From Allobosea sp. LC85 (GTDB lineage: Bacteria; Pseudomonadota; Alphaproteobacteria; Rhizobiales; Beijerinckiaceae), in contig NZ_JPKG01000040.1 in the NCBI RefSeq assembly GCF_000735605.1, positions 1-64,000 on the forward strand: DNA of 64,000 nt, written 5' to 3'. Positions 54,145 through 64,000 of the stretch are shown piece after piece (positions within the stretch are counted from its first letter, which is position 1; each line of letters opens with the position of its first letter). The notes beneath the pieces were generated by a model. The model was given only the letters and a program-made list of their open reading frames with translations, was not told the DNA's origin and made no database searches. The position numbers were made by a program, and so were the translations under genes.

Positions 54145-54387
54145 TTACGCCTTGGGAGCGTTGTCGAGCACAACCCAGCTTTTCAGCTTGGAAATGGGCT
54201 TGGATTCCTCAATCCAGACCGAATCTCCAACCTTGAACGTCTGCGCCTCATCGTGGGCGTGATAGTTCTTGGTCCGGCGAACGGTCTTCTTGAGGAGCGG
54301 GTGCGTATAGCGCCGCTCGACCTTCACCACAACAGTTTTGTTCTGCTTGTCGCTAACGACGACGCCCTGCAGCACGCGCTTCGGCAT
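54145..54387 (-). CDS. rpsQ: 30S ribosomal protein S17
   Basis: An 80 aa small-subunit assembly protein with an OB fold: [20 protein letters not shown], then [20 protein letters not shown] and [19 protein letters not shown]. It starts 11 bases past the rpmC stop and ends the S10 block. Confidence 0.99.
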   Translation of the reverse strand: MPKRVLQGVVVSDKQNKTVVVKVERRYTHPLLKKTVRRTKNYHAHDEAQTFKVGDSVWIEESKPISKLKSWVVLDNAPKA

Positions 54388-54398
54388 TGTCCTACTCC

Positions 54399-54611
54399 TC
54401 AGGCGCTCGCTGCAACGGTCTTCGACCGCTGCAGCGTCTTGATGCGAGCGATATCCTTACGCACCTCAGTCACCCGAGCGGTATTCTCGAGCTGGCCGGT
54501 AGCGCGTTGGAAACGCAGGTTAAACTGCTCCTTCTTCAGCTTCAGGAGTTCGTCCTGGAGCTGGTCGACACTCATCACCTTGAGATCGGACAGGCGTTGC
54601 GTAGCTTTCAT
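54399..54611 (-). CDS. rpmC: 50S ribosomal protein L29
   Basis: A 70 aa two-helix protein near the exit tunnel that helps trigger factor and SRP docking. It has [20 protein letters not shown], then [20 protein letters not shown] and [10 protein letters not shown]. The ATG at 54611 gives the usual length. It lies between rplP and rpsQ with gaps of ten and 11 bases. Confidence 0.98.
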   Translation of the reverse strand: MKATQRLSDLKVMSVDQLQDELLKLKKEQFNLRFQRATGQLENTARVTEVRKDIARIKTLQRSKTVAASA

Positions 54612-54621
54612 GTCGCCCTCC

Positions 54622-55035
54622 TTACTCGGCGATGCGCTGGATGAAGCGGGTCTTGATCGGCAGCTTGGCGGCGCCGAGACGAAGCGCCTCGCGCGCCGTC
54701 TCCTCTTCCACCCCGTCGATCTCGAACATGATTCGCCCAGGCTTGACCTTGGCTGCCCAGAATTCAGGCGCGCCCTTGCCCTTGCCCATGCGGACTTCGG
54801 TCGGCTTCTTCGAAACCGGTACGTCCGGGAAGATCCGGATCCAGACACGGCCAGCACGCTTCATGGCGCGAGTGATCGCGCGACGGGCAGCTTCGATCTG
54901 ACGGGCAGTGACGCGCTCAGGCATCAGGGCCTTCAGGCCGAACTGGCCGAAATTGAGGTCCGTGCCGCCCTTGGCAACGCCTGAGATGCGTCCCTTGAAC
55001 TGCTTGCGGAACTTGGTTCGCTTTGGTTGCAACAT
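54622..55035 (-). CDS. rplP: 50S ribosomal protein L16
   Basis: A 137 aa protein beside the peptidyl transferase centre. It starts [20 protein letters not shown] and has [40 protein letters not shown] and the C-terminal [13 protein letters not shown]. It lies 18 bases after rpsC. Confidence 0.99.
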   Translation of the reverse strand: MLQPKRTKFRKQFKGRISGVAKGGTDLNFGQFGLKALMPERVTARQIEAARRAITRAMKRAGRVWIRIFPDVPVSKKPTEVRMGKGKGAPEFWAAKVKPGRIMFEIDGVEEETAREALRLGAAKLPIKTRFIQRIAE

Positions 55036-55053
55036 GGCTCTTCTCGATCAGCC

Positions 55054-55764
55054 TTACGCAGCCTGCTCGCGACGATCGCGACCGCCGGAGCGACCACCTT
55101 CGTCAGAGAGACGCTTGTCCTGGGCCATCGGGTCGTGTTCGAGGATCTCGCCCTTGAAGATCCAGACCTTGATGCCGCACGTGCCGTAGGTGGTGAAGGC
55201 GGTGCCGACACCGTAATCCACATCGGCGCGCAGCGTGTGCAGCGGCACGCGGCCTTCGCGGTACCATTCCAGGCGCGCGATCTCCGCGCCGCCGAGGCGG
55301 CCCGAGCAGTTGATGCGGATGCCCTCGGCGCCCAGACGCATGGCCGACTGAACGGCCCGCTTCATGGCACGGCGGAACGCGACGCGACGCTCGAGCTGCT
55401 GCGCGATGGAGTCGGCCACCAGGGTGGCGTCGATCTCGGGCTTGCGGACCTCGACGATGTTGATCGTCACATCGGCCTTGGTCAGCTTCGAGACTTCCTT
55501 GCGCAGCTTCTCGATATCGGCGCCCTTCTTGCCGATCACCACGCCCGGACGAGCCGAGTGGATGGTGACGCGGCACTTCTTGTGCGGGCGCTCGATGATG
55601 ATCTTGGAGACCGCCGCCTGCTTCAGCAGCTTCATCAGCGCGGCGCGGATCTTCATGTCTTCGTGCAGCAGCTGACCGTACTCACCCTTCTGCGCGAACC
55701 AGCGCGAGTCCCAGGTGCGGTTGATGCCGAGGCGAAGGCCGATCGGATTGATTTTCTGACCCAT
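55054..55764 (-). CDS. rpsC: 30S ribosomal protein S3
   Basis: A 236 aa protein at the mRNA entry channel with an N-terminal KH domain ([40 protein letters not shown]) and a C-terminal domain ([20 protein letters not shown], then [20 protein letters not shown]). The tail is Arg-rich. It follows rplV after ten bases. Confidence 0.99.
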   Translation of the reverse strand: MGQKINPIGLRLGINRTWDSRWFAQKGEYGQLLHEDMKIRAALMKLLKQAAVSKIIIERPHKKCRVTIHSARPGVVIGKKGADIEKLRKEVSKLTKADVTINIVEVRKPEIDATLVADSIAQQLERRVAFRRAMKRAVQSAMRLGAEGIRINCSGRLGGAEIARLEWYREGRVPLHTLRADVDYGVGTAFTTYGTCGIKVWIFKGEILEHDPMAQDKRLSDEGGRSGGRDRREQAA

Positions 55765-55774
55765 CGTTCTCTCC

Positions 55775-56158
55775 TCAGGCCTTGGCCGCCTGGACTTCGC
55801 GCACCACGATCGTGATGTTCGCGAAGGGCTTCATGATCCGGGCTCCACGGCCGCGGGCGCGGGCGTGGAAGCGCTTCATGACCAGGGCCTTGCCGACGAA
55901 AGCCTGCGCAACGACGAGATCGTCGACGTCGAGATCATGATTGTTCTCGGCGTTGGCGATGGCGCTCTGCAGGCACTTGCGAACGTCGAGCGAGATCCGC
56001 TTGCGCGAGAACTCGAGATCGGCGAGCGCGGTCGAGACCTTCTTGCCACGGATGAGCTGAGCGACGAGGTTCAGCTTCTGCGGGCTGACGCGAAGGTTGC
56101 GGGCAACCGCAACGGCTTCGTTCTCCGGCAGCGCACGGGGGGCGGATGGCTTACCCAT
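55775..56158 (-). CDS. rplV: 50S ribosomal protein L22
   Basis: A 127 aa protein whose loop lines the nascent-peptide tunnel. It has [20 protein letters not shown], the helix [20 protein letters not shown] and the loop [20 protein letters not shown]. The start at 56158 follows the rpsS stop by three bases, so the two are tightly packed. Confidence 0.98.
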   Translation of the reverse strand: MGKPSAPRALPENEAVAVARNLRVSPQKLNLVAQLIRGKKVSTALADLEFSRKRISLDVRKCLQSAIANAENNHDLDVDDLVVAQAFVGKALVMKRFHARARGRGARIMKPFANITIVVREVQAAKA

Positions 56159-56161
56159 GGC

Positions 56162-56440
56162 TTACTTCCTCTTCGCCTTCTTGTCGGCAGCGTGGCCGTG
56201 GAAGGTGCGCGTCGGCGAGAACTCGCCGAACTTGTGGCCCACCATTTCCTCGGACACGTTCACCGGCACATGCTTGTGACCGTTGTAGACGCCGAACGTC
56301 AGACCGACGAACTGCGGAAGGATCGTGGAGCGGCGGCTCCAGATCTTGATCACCTCGGCCCGGCTCGCCGAACGGGCGACCTCGGCCTTTTTCAGAAGGT
56401 ATCCGTCGACGAACGGACCTTTCCAAATCGAACGCGCCAT
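56162..56440 (-). CDS. rpsS: 30S ribosomal protein S19
   Basis: A 92 aa head protein that contacts S13 and tRNA. It has [40 protein letters not shown] and [20 protein letters not shown]. It follows rplB after eight bases. Confidence 0.99.
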   Translation of the reverse strand: MARSIWKGPFVDGYLLKKAEVARSASRAEVIKIWSRRSTILPQFVGLTFGVYNGHKHVPVNVSEEMVGHKFGEFSPTRTFHGHAADKKAKRK

Positions 56441-56448
56441 GACGGACC

Positions 56449-57291
56449 TCAGTTCTTCTTCTTGCGGGCGTGACGGCTCGACACGATGAACGTATCGGTC
56501 CGCTTATTCGAGCGGGTCTTCTTGCCCTTGGTCGGCAGTCCCCACGGCGTGACCGGGTGACGACCGCCCGAGGTACGACCCTCACCACCACCGTGCGGGT
56601 GGTCGACCGGGTTCATCGAGACGCCGCGGTTATGCGGACGACGGCCGAGCCAGCGCGAGCGACCGGCCTTGCCCATGTTGGTGTTCATGTGGTCGGGGTT
56701 CGAAACCGCGCCCACTGTAGCATAGCACAGGCCGCTGATCAGGCGCTGCTCGCCCGAGTTCAGGCGAACGATGACATAGCCCTGGTCGCGACCGACGATC
56801 TGGGCGTAGTTGCCCGCAGACCGTGCCAGCGCCCCGCCCTTGCCGATCTTGAGCTCGACATTGTGGACGATGGTGCCGATCGGCATCGCACCCATCGGCG
56901 AAGCATTGCCGGGCTTGATGTCGACCTGGTCGCCGGAAATGACGCTGTCGCCAACAGCCAGGCGCTGCGGCGCCAGGATGTAGGCCTGCTCGCCATCGGC
57001 GTACTTGAGCAGAGCGATGAAGGCGGTGCGGTTCGGATCGTATTCGATCCGCTCCACCGTCGCTGCCACGCCCGGCTTGCCGCGACGCTTGAAGTCGACG
57101 ATCCGGTAGGTCTGCTTATGTCCACCGCCACGGAAACGAACCGTGATGCGGCCGAGATTGTTGCGGCCACCCTTCGAGGACTTGCCCTCGGTGAGAGCCT
57201 TGACCGGCTTGCCCTTGTAGAGCTCGCTGCGGTCGACGATCACGAGCTGGCGAAGGCTCGGCGTGATCGGCTTGAAACTTTTCAAAGCCAT
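56449..57291 (-). CDS. rplB: 50S ribosomal protein L2
   Basis: A 280 aa protein needed for subunit joining and peptidyl transferase. It starts [20 protein letters not shown] and has the OB-fold block [20 protein letters not shown]. The C-terminal region contains the active-site-proximal [20 protein letters not shown] with its conserved His. The Lys-rich tail is normal. It lies 15 bases after rplW. Confidence 0.99.
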   Translation of the reverse strand: MALKSFKPITPSLRQLVIVDRSELYKGKPVKALTEGKSSKGGRNNLGRITVRFRGGGHKQTYRIVDFKRRGKPGVAATVERIEYDPNRTAFIALLKYADGEQAYILAPQRLAVGDSVISGDQVDIKPGNASPMGAMPIGTIVHNVELKIGKGGALARSAGNYAQIVGRDQGYVIVRLNSGEQRLISGLCYATVGAVSNPDHMNTNMGKAGRSRWLGRRPHNRGVSMNPVDHPHGGGEGRTSGGRHPVTPWGLPTKGKKTRSNKRTDTFIVSSRHARKKKN

Positions 57292-57306
57292 GATGACGAT
57301 CCTTCC

Positions 57307-57618
57307 TCAGAGGCCCGTGGTCACGTCGATCGAGTGACCTTCTTCGAGGGTCACTACGGCCTTCTTGACGTCCGAACGCTGTCCGAGCCGGCCCCGGAAG
57401 ACCTTGACCTTGCCTTCGGTGACCAGCGTGTTGACACTCTTCACCTTGACATCGAACAACTTCTCGATAGCCGCCTTGATCTGCGGCTTGGTCGCGGTCT
57501 TCGCGACCTTGAAGACGACCTTGTTGTGCTCGGAGAGCATGGTCGCCTTTTCGGTGATCACCGGGCCACGAATGACATCGTAGTGGCGCGGATCCAGGTT
57601 CTTTGCAGACTGGCTCAT
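57307..57618 (-). CDS. rplW: 50S ribosomal protein L23
   Basis: A 103 aa protein at the tunnel exit that docks SRP and trigger factor. It has [40 protein letters not shown] and the loop [20 protein letters not shown]. The ATG (57618) overlaps the rplD stop as ATGA. Confidence 0.98.
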   Translation of the reverse strand: MSQSAKNLDPRHYDVIRGPVITEKATMLSEHNKVVFKVAKTATKPQIKAAIEKLFDVKVKSVNTLVTEGKVKVFRGRLGQRSDVKKAVVTLEEGHSIDVTTGL

Positions 57619-58235
57619 TTGAAGCGCGCCTCCAGCGCATCGACAGCCGAGCGCGTCAGCACGAGCTTATCGCGACGCAGGATGTCGTAGACGTTGATGC
57701 CCTGAACCGGCAGGACGTCGACGTTCGGGATCGAACGAGCGGCCAGGCCGAAGTTCACATCGATCTCGGCGCCGCCGATCACCAGCGCGCTGGACAGGTC
57801 CAGCTTGCTGAAATGGCCGAGCAGGACCTTGGTCTTCGGCTCGGCGAGCGTGACGTCGTCGATGACGATCAGGCCGGCGTCCTTGGCCTTGGCCGAGAGC
57901 GCATGGCGCAGAGCCAGGGCACGCACCTTCTTCGGCAGATCATGCGTATGATCACGCACGATCGGACCGAAGGCCTTGCCGCCGCCGCGGAACTGCGGAG
58001 CCGAGGCTGCACCGTGACGAGCGCCACCGGTGCCCTTCTGCTTGTAGATCTTCTTGCGGGTGCGATCGACTTCCGAACGGCCCTTGGACTTGTGGGTCCC
58101 GGCGCGACGCTTGGCGAGCTGGTAGCGCACCATGCGGGCGAGAAGATCGGCGCGCGGCTCAAGGCCGAAGATCGAGTCAGAAAGCTCGACCGAGCCGGCA
58201 TTGCCGCCCTCGAGAGTGGTGATATCGAGCTTCAT
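57615..58235 (-). CDS. rplD: 50S ribosomal protein L4
   Basis: A 206 aa protein whose long loop reaches into the exit tunnel. In E. coli it also represses the S10 operon. It has [40 protein letters not shown] (tunnel loop) and late [20 protein letters not shown]. The ATG at 58235 shares a base with the rplC stop, and its own stop overlaps rplW, so the three genes are coupled. Confidence 0.99.
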   Translation of the reverse strand: MKLDITTLEGGNAGSVELSDSIFGLEPRADLLARMVRYQLAKRRAGTHKSKGRSEVDRTRKKIYKQKGTGGARHGAASAPQFRGGGKAFGPIVRDHTHDLPKKVRALALRHALSAKAKDAGLIVIDDVTLAEPKTKVLLGHFSKLDLSSALVIGGAEIDVNFGLAARSIPNVDVLPVQGINVYDILRRDKLVLTRSAVDALEARFK

Positions 58236-58960
58236 CACGCGTTCTCCTCAACTGCTTCAGCCGCAGGAGCCTGCGTGGTCTCACCAGAAACCTTGAACTT
58301 GCCGGGGAGCGGCGCATCCTTCGGCAGGGCGCGCTTGACGGCGTCGCGGACATGGATCCAGCCGCCGGCAACGCCGGGAACGGCGCCCTCGACCAGGATC
58401 AGGCCGCGCTCGGCGTCCGTCTGGACGACGCGCAGGTTCTGCGTGGTCACGCGCTCGGCACCGAGATGGCCCGGCATCTTCTTGTTCTTGAAGGTCTTGC
58501 CGGGGTCCTGACGACCGCCGGTCGAACCGATCGAACGATGCGAAACCGAGACACCGTGCGTGGCGCGCAGACCGCCGAAGTTCCAGCGCTTCATACCGCC
58601 GGCGAAACCCTTACCGGTGGTGGTGCCGCTGACATCGACGAACTGGCCGACGACGAAGTGATCGGCAGTCAGCTCGGCGCCGACGGGGATCAACGCATCG
58701 TTGCTGACGCGGAACTCCACGACCTGGCGCTTGGGCTCGACCTTGGCCACGGCGAAATGGCCGCGCTCAGCCTTCGAGACGTTCTTGACCTTGGCCAAGC
58801 CCGACCCGAGCTGAACGGCGACATAGCCGTTCTTCTCGATCGTGCGATGCGCGACAACCTGGCAGCTGTCGAGCTTCAGCACGGTGACTGGGATGTGTTC
58901 ACCGGCATCCGTGAAGATGCGGGTCATCCCGACTTTCTGTGCAATCACACCGGAACGCAT
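58235..58960 (-). CDS. rplC: 50S ribosomal protein L3
   Basis: A 241 aa protein near the peptidyl transferase centre. It has [20 protein letters not shown], the extension [20 protein letters not shown] (the Gln methylated in some bacteria) and [20 protein letters not shown]. The Ala/Glu-rich C-terminal tail is typical of alphaproteobacteria. It lies 67 bases after rpsJ. Confidence 0.99.
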   Translation of the reverse strand: MRSGVIAQKVGMTRIFTDAGEHIPVTVLKLDSCQVVAHRTIEKNGYVAVQLGSGLAKVKNVSKAERGHFAVAKVEPKRQVVEFRVSNDALIPVGAELTADHFVVGQFVDVSGTTTGKGFAGGMKRWNFGGLRATHGVSVSHRSIGSTGGRQDPGKTFKNKKMPGHLGAERVTTQNLRVVQTDAERGLILVEGAVPGVAGGWIHVRDAVKRALPKDAPLPGKFKVSGETTQAPAAEAVEENA

Positions 58961-59027
58961 CGGTGCATACCTTCTCTTGGGGTCATGTCCATCCGGGGTA
59001 TCCGGAAACAGAGGACCCGACGATGGA

Positions 59028-59336
59028 TCAGAGCTTGATTTCGACGTCGACGCCGGCGGCGAGATCGAGCTTCATGAGGGCGTCGACCGTCTGGGGGGTC
59101 GGATCGACGATGTCCAGGACCCGCTTGTGGGTCCGCATTTCGAACTGCTCGCGCGACTTCTTGTCGATGTGGGGCGAGCGGTTGACCGTGAACTTCTCGA
59201 TAAGCGTCGGCAGCGGGATGGGCCCGCGAACCTGGGCGCCTGTCCGCTTCGCCGTCGACACGATCTCGCGCGTGGAGGCGTCGAGGATGCGGTGGTCGAA
59301 CGCCTTGAGGCGGATCCGGATGTTCTGACCGTTCAT
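59028..59336 (-). CDS. rpsJ: 30S ribosomal protein S10 (NusE)
   Basis: A 102 aa head protein that also acts in transcription antitermination with NusB. It has [20 protein letters not shown], then [20 protein letters not shown] and [20 protein letters not shown]. The ATG at 59336 gives the normal length. It is the first gene of the S10 block, following a hairpin after tuf. Confidence 0.99.
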   Translation of the reverse strand: MNGQNIRIRLKAFDHRILDASTREIVSTAKRTGAQVRGPIPLPTLIEKFTVNRSPHIDKKSREQFEMRTHKRVLDIVDPTPQTVDALMKLDLAAGVDVEIKL

Positions 59337-59360
59337 GGTCTTGTTCTCTCCGTGACGTGA

Positions 59361-59390
59361 AAAGGCAAAGGCCCTAGGAAGGGCCTTCGC
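59361..59390 (-). terminator. Hairpin between tuf and rpsJ, partial terminator
   Basis: On the minus strand AAGGCCCT (59387-59380... with inner loop TCCT) pairs with AGGGCCTT (59375-59368), extended by two further G-C pairs, and is followed by GCCTTTTC. It has the form of a weak terminator, so tuf transcripts may outnumber those of the S10 block. Confidence 0.6.
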
Positions 59391-59405
59391 CCTCACGAAA
59401 ACGCG

Positions 59406-60596
<1,191 letters not shown>

Positions 60597-60643
60597 CGTA
60601 GCCTCCGTCAGATCTTGTTCAAATGTTCAGTCGAATGGGTGGA

Positions 60644-62719
60644 TCAGGCGTACTTGGCCTGAACCTCGGCGGCGACCGCCGAAGGAACCTGCTCGTAGTG
60701 GTCGAACTGCATCGTGTAGTTGGCGCGTCCCTGGCTGAACGAGCGCAGCTGGTTGACATAGCCGAACATGTTCGCCAGCGGCACCATCGCGTTGATGACG
60801 ACGGCGTTGCCGCGCATGTCCTGGCCCTGGATCTGGCCACGACGCGAGTTCAGATCGCCGATGACCGAACCGGTGTAGTCTTCCGGGGTCACGACTTCGA
60901 CCTTCATGATCGGCTCGAGCAGGACGGAACCGCCCTTCTGGAGTGCTTCACGCAAGCCGGCCCGCGATGCGATTTCGAAGGCAAGAGCCGACGAGTCGAC
61001 TTCGTGGAAGGCACCGTCGACCAGCTGGACCTTGACGTCCACGACCGGGAAGCCGGCGAGCACGCCCGAGCCGATGACCGAGTTGAGGCCCTTTTCGACG
61101 CCGGGGATGTATTCCTTCGGCACCGAGCCGCCGACGACCTTCGACTCGAACTCGAAGCCCTTGCCGGTCTCGTTCGGCTCGACAATCAGCTTGACGCGGG
61201 CGAACTGGCCCGTACCGCCGGTCTGCTTCTTGTGGGTGTAGTCGATCTCGGCCTTCTTGGTGATCGTCTCGCGATAGGCGACCTGCGGCGCGCCGATATT
61301 GGCGTCGACCTTGTAGGTGCGCTTCAGGATGTCGACCTTGATGTCGAGATGCAGCTCGCCCATGCCCTTCAGGATGGTCTGGCCGCTCTCTTGGTCGGTC
61401 GAGACGCGGAAGGACGGATCCTCGTTCGCGAGCTTCGACAGGGCGAGACCCAACTTCTCCTGGTCGGCCTTGGACTTCGGCTCGATCGCGATCGTGATGA
61501 CCGGCTCGGGGAACTCCATCCGCTCCAGGATGACCGCGTGGGTCGGATCGCACAGCGTATCGCCGGTACGGACGTCCTTGAGGCCGGCCAGGGCGACGAT
61601 GTCGCCGGCAAAGGCCTCCTTGATGTCTTCACGGTTGTTCGCGTGCATCAGCAGCATGCGACCGACACGTTCCTTCTTGTCGCGCGTCGAGTTGATCACG
61701 CCGGCGCCGGTCTCGATCTTGCCCGAGTAGACGCGGCAGAAGGTGATCGTGCCGACGAAGGGGTCGTCCATGATCTTGAAGGCGAGCATGGAGAAGGGAT
61801 CTTCGTCGCGCGGATGACGAACGGTCTCTTCTTCGGTCTTGAAATCGATGCCCTTGATGTCGCCACGATCGACCGGCGACGGCAGGTAATCCACGACCGC
61901 GTCGAGCAGGGGCTGAACGCCCTTGTTCTTGAAGGACGAGCCACAGAGCACGGGATGGAAGGCGCGACGCTGGACCGCGGTGCGAATCAGCCTGCGCAGC
62001 GTGTCGGCAGACGGCTCGGTGCCTTCGAGATAGGCTTCCATTGCCGCATCGTCCATTTCGACGGCGGCTTCGACCAGCTTGCCGCGATACTCGGCAGCCT
62101 TGTCGGCGAGATCGGCAGGGATCTCCTTCTCTTCGAAGGAGGCGCCCAGCGCTTCGCCATTCCAGACGATCGCCTTCATCTTCACCAGGTCGATGACGCC
62201 GGCGAATTCCGCCTCTGAACCGATCGGGATCTGCAGGCAGACCGGCTTGCCGGCGACACGGTCAATGATGTCCTGGACGCAGCGATAGAAATCGGCGCCG
62301 ATCTTGTCCATCTTGTTGACGAAGACAACGCGCGGAACGTCGTACTTGTCAGCCTGGCGCCAGACGGTCTCGGTCTGGGGCTCGACGCCCTGGTTGCCGT
62401 CGAGCACGCAGACGGCACCATCGAGCACGCGCAGCGAACGCTCGACTTCAATGGTGAAGTCGACGTGGCCAGGAGTGTCGATGATGTTCAGGCGATGGTC
62501 GCGCCACAGGCAGGTCGTCGCGGCGGAGGTGATCGTGATGCCACGCTCCTGCTCCTGCGTCATCCAGTCCATGGTGGCTGCGCCATCATGGACTTCGCCG
62601 ATCTTATGCGACTTGCCGGTATAGAACAGGATACGCTCAGTCGTCGTCGTCTTGCCGGCGTCGATATGCGCCATGATACCGAAGTTGCGGTACCGATCGA
62701 TGGGATGGGAACGGGGCAT
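60644..62719 (-). CDS. fusA: Elongation factor G
   Basis: A 691 aa translocase GTPase. It starts [20 protein letters not shown] with the P-loop [19 protein letters not shown], the switch [29 protein letters not shown] and [10 protein letters not shown]; domains IV and V follow ([20 protein letters not shown], then [20 protein letters not shown]). It is between rpsG and tuf as in the classical str operon. It is the target of fusidic acid. Confidence 0.99.
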   Translation of the reverse strand: MPRSHPIDRYRNFGIMAHIDAGKTTTTERILFYTGKSHKIGEVHDGAATMDWMTQEQERGITITSAATTCLWRDHRLNIIDTPGHVDFTIEVERSLRVLDGAVCVLDGNQGVEPQTETVWRQADKYDVPRVVFVNKMDKIGADFYRCVQDIIDRVAGKPVCLQIPIGSEAEFAGVIDLVKMKAIVWNGEALGASFEEKEIPADLADKAAEYRGKLVEAAVEMDDAAMEAYLEGTEPSADTLRRLIRTAVQRRAFHPVLCGSSFKNKGVQPLLDAVVDYLPSPVDRGDIKGIDFKTEEETVRHPRDEDPFSMLAFKIMDDPFVGTITFCRVYSGKIETGAGVINSTRDKKERVGRMLLMHANNREDIKEAFAGDIVALAGLKDVRTGDTLCDPTHAVILERMEFPEPVITIAIEPKSKADQEKLGLALSKLANEDPSFRVSTDQESGQTILKGMGELHLDIKVDILKRTYKVDANIGAPQVAYRETITKKAEIDYTHKKQTGGTGQFARVKLIVEPNETGKGFEFESKVVGGSVPKEYIPGVEKGLNSVIGSGVLAGFPVVDVKVQLVDGAFHEVDSSALAFEIASRAGLREALQKGGSVLLEPIMKVEVVTPEDYTGSVIGDLNSRRGQIQGQDMRGNAVVINAMVPLANMFGYVNQLRSFSQGRANYTMQFDHYEQVPSAVAAEVQAKYA

Positions 62720-62752
62720 GAGAGTGCTCTGTCTTTCGTCGGGTGCCGCAGA

Positions 62753-63226
<474 letters not shown>

Positions 63227-63295
63227 CTAGTCTCCGGTCAAATCTTAAAAGCTGCGAACCGCCTCAGCATCAAGCCTCGGCGGTCGGGCAGAAAA

Positions 63296-63667
63296 TCACT
63301 TCGGACGCTTGGCGCCGTACTTCGAACGGCGTTGCTTACGGTTCTTGACGCCCTGCGTATCGAGCACACCGCGCAGGATGTGGTAGCGCACGCCGGGCAA
63401 GTCCTTGACGCGACCACCACGGATCATCACCACCGAGTGCTCCTGAAGGTTGTGGCCCTCACCCGGGATGTAGCCGATGACCTCGAAGCCGTTGGTCAAA
63501 CGCACCTTGGCAACCTTACGAAGCGCCGAGTTCGGCTTCTTCGGGGTCGTCGTATAGACGCGCGTGCAGACGCCGCGCTTCTGCGGGCAGGACTCAAGCG
63601 CCGGAGCGGTGTTGCGCGCCTTGACGGGCGAGCGTGGCTTGCGGATCAGCTGGCTGATTGTCGGCAT
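63296..63667 (-). CDS. rpsL: 30S ribosomal protein S12
   Basis: A 123 aa decoding-centre protein. It starts [20 protein letters not shown] and has [20 protein letters not shown] and [20 protein letters not shown]. Both lysines whose changes give streptomycin resistance (Lys43 and Lys88 counting the Met) are wild type, so the ribosome should be sensitive. The ATG at 63667 is chosen. It is the first gene of the supercluster inside the window. Confidence 0.99.
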   Translation of the reverse strand: MPTISQLIRKPRSPVKARNTAPALESCPQKRGVCTRVYTTTPKKPNSALRKVAKVRLTNGFEVIGYIPGEGHNLQEHSVVMIRGGRVKDLPGVRYHILRGVLDTQGVKNRKQRRSKYGAKRPK

Positions 63668-63937
63668 TCTGGCCTCTCGCTCCACTGAGCGGTTGGAATT
63701 CTTTTCGGTCGCTCCCCGAACCGGTCAAAGCCATGACATAAACGAAGCCGCGCCGTCGGCTCCCCTCGGGGGCCTCAGGCGCGTTCGCCAAGCAGAGGAA
63801 CACGGAACTCGTCCGCATTCATGCGTCTTGCCATGTCGTCAATCGACGCAGGAATTTACGACGGCGTTTCGGTCGCGAAATTCGCTCGCAGCAAAGGCAA
63901 GCGACAAACGTGTCCGACAACCGTCGACAGTGGCGCG

Positions 63938-63966
63938 CTTATGACTCAGGTGGAGATTCGCGTCAA
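63938..63966 (-). promoter_or_regulatory. Predicted promoter of the str operon
   Basis: On the minus strand TTGACG (63966-63961) and CATAAG (63943-63938) are 17 bases apart, about 270 bases before rpsL. The stretch 63668-63937 has no supported gene and would be a long leader. Confidence 0.5.
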
Positions 63967-64000
63967 CCCCGAATTCGCATTCGCAGCGAAAGCGTTAACC

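Overview
The window looks like a chromosomal segment of a high-GC alphaproteobacterium, most likely in the order Hyphomicrobiales (a Bosea-like genome is my best guess). The reasons are the gene order of the ribosomal cluster, the polyhydroxyalkanoate phasin, the Porin_2-like outer membrane protein, the short RNA polymerase promoters (TTGAC-N17-type) and LexA boxes of the alphaproteobacterial GAAC-N7-GAAC type. The genus is inference; only the class and order level is well supported.

Positions 1-16.6 kb hold a phasin, a secreted D,D-carboxypeptidase with a SPOR domain, a coupled pair (von Willebrand-like protein plus Tim14-like membrane J-protein), panC, two short-chain dehydrogenases, a streptomycin-kinase-like gene broken by an amber codon, the two subunits of methylcrotonyl-CoA carboxylase (mccA, mccB, about 4 kb apart), a Tat-exported Kelch protein, a decayed small gene, a small lipoprotein, lipB and an orphan FliN-domain gene. 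Positions 16.6-30 kb carry tRNA-Leu(GAG), mgtE, two paralogous GH25 lysozyme-like genes separated by a cluster of palindromes, a ZntB/CorA-type transporter beside the remnant of a cation diffusion facilitator, isovaleryl-CoA dehydrogenase, an ABC exporter and several small or conserved membrane and enzyme genes. Ivd and Mcc act in consecutive parts of leucine catabolism (isovaleryl-CoA to 3-methylglutaconyl-CoA), and pccA at 31-33 kb would serve propionyl-CoA removal.

Positions 30-44.8 kb hold pccA, an unknown gene, a HAD phosphatase, a PsiF-repeat secreted protein whose promoter is covered by two perfect LexA boxes, an RluA-type pseudouridine synthase coupled to a CrcB fluoride channel, a porin-like protein with a strongly acidic stretch, a complete IS5-superfamily insertion sequence that has jumped into a dispersed palindromic repeat, rarA coupled to a DegP/HtrA protease, a degenerate BLUF-like photoreceptor domain, and a Bug-family solute receptor.

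From 44.8 kb to the right end runs the str-S10-spc-alpha ribosomal supercluster, read leftwards: rpsL-rpsG-fusA-tuf, rpsJ through rpsQ, rplN through adk, then rpsM-rpsK-rpoA-rplQ. A likely promoter lies upstream of rpsL, a hairpin follows tuf, a good terminator follows adk, and a second likely promoter precedes rpsM, so the alpha part can be transcribed on its own. A strong terminator closes the cluster after rplQ. At least three families of short palindromic repeats decorate intergenic spaces of the left 40 kb and are absent from the ribosomal part.
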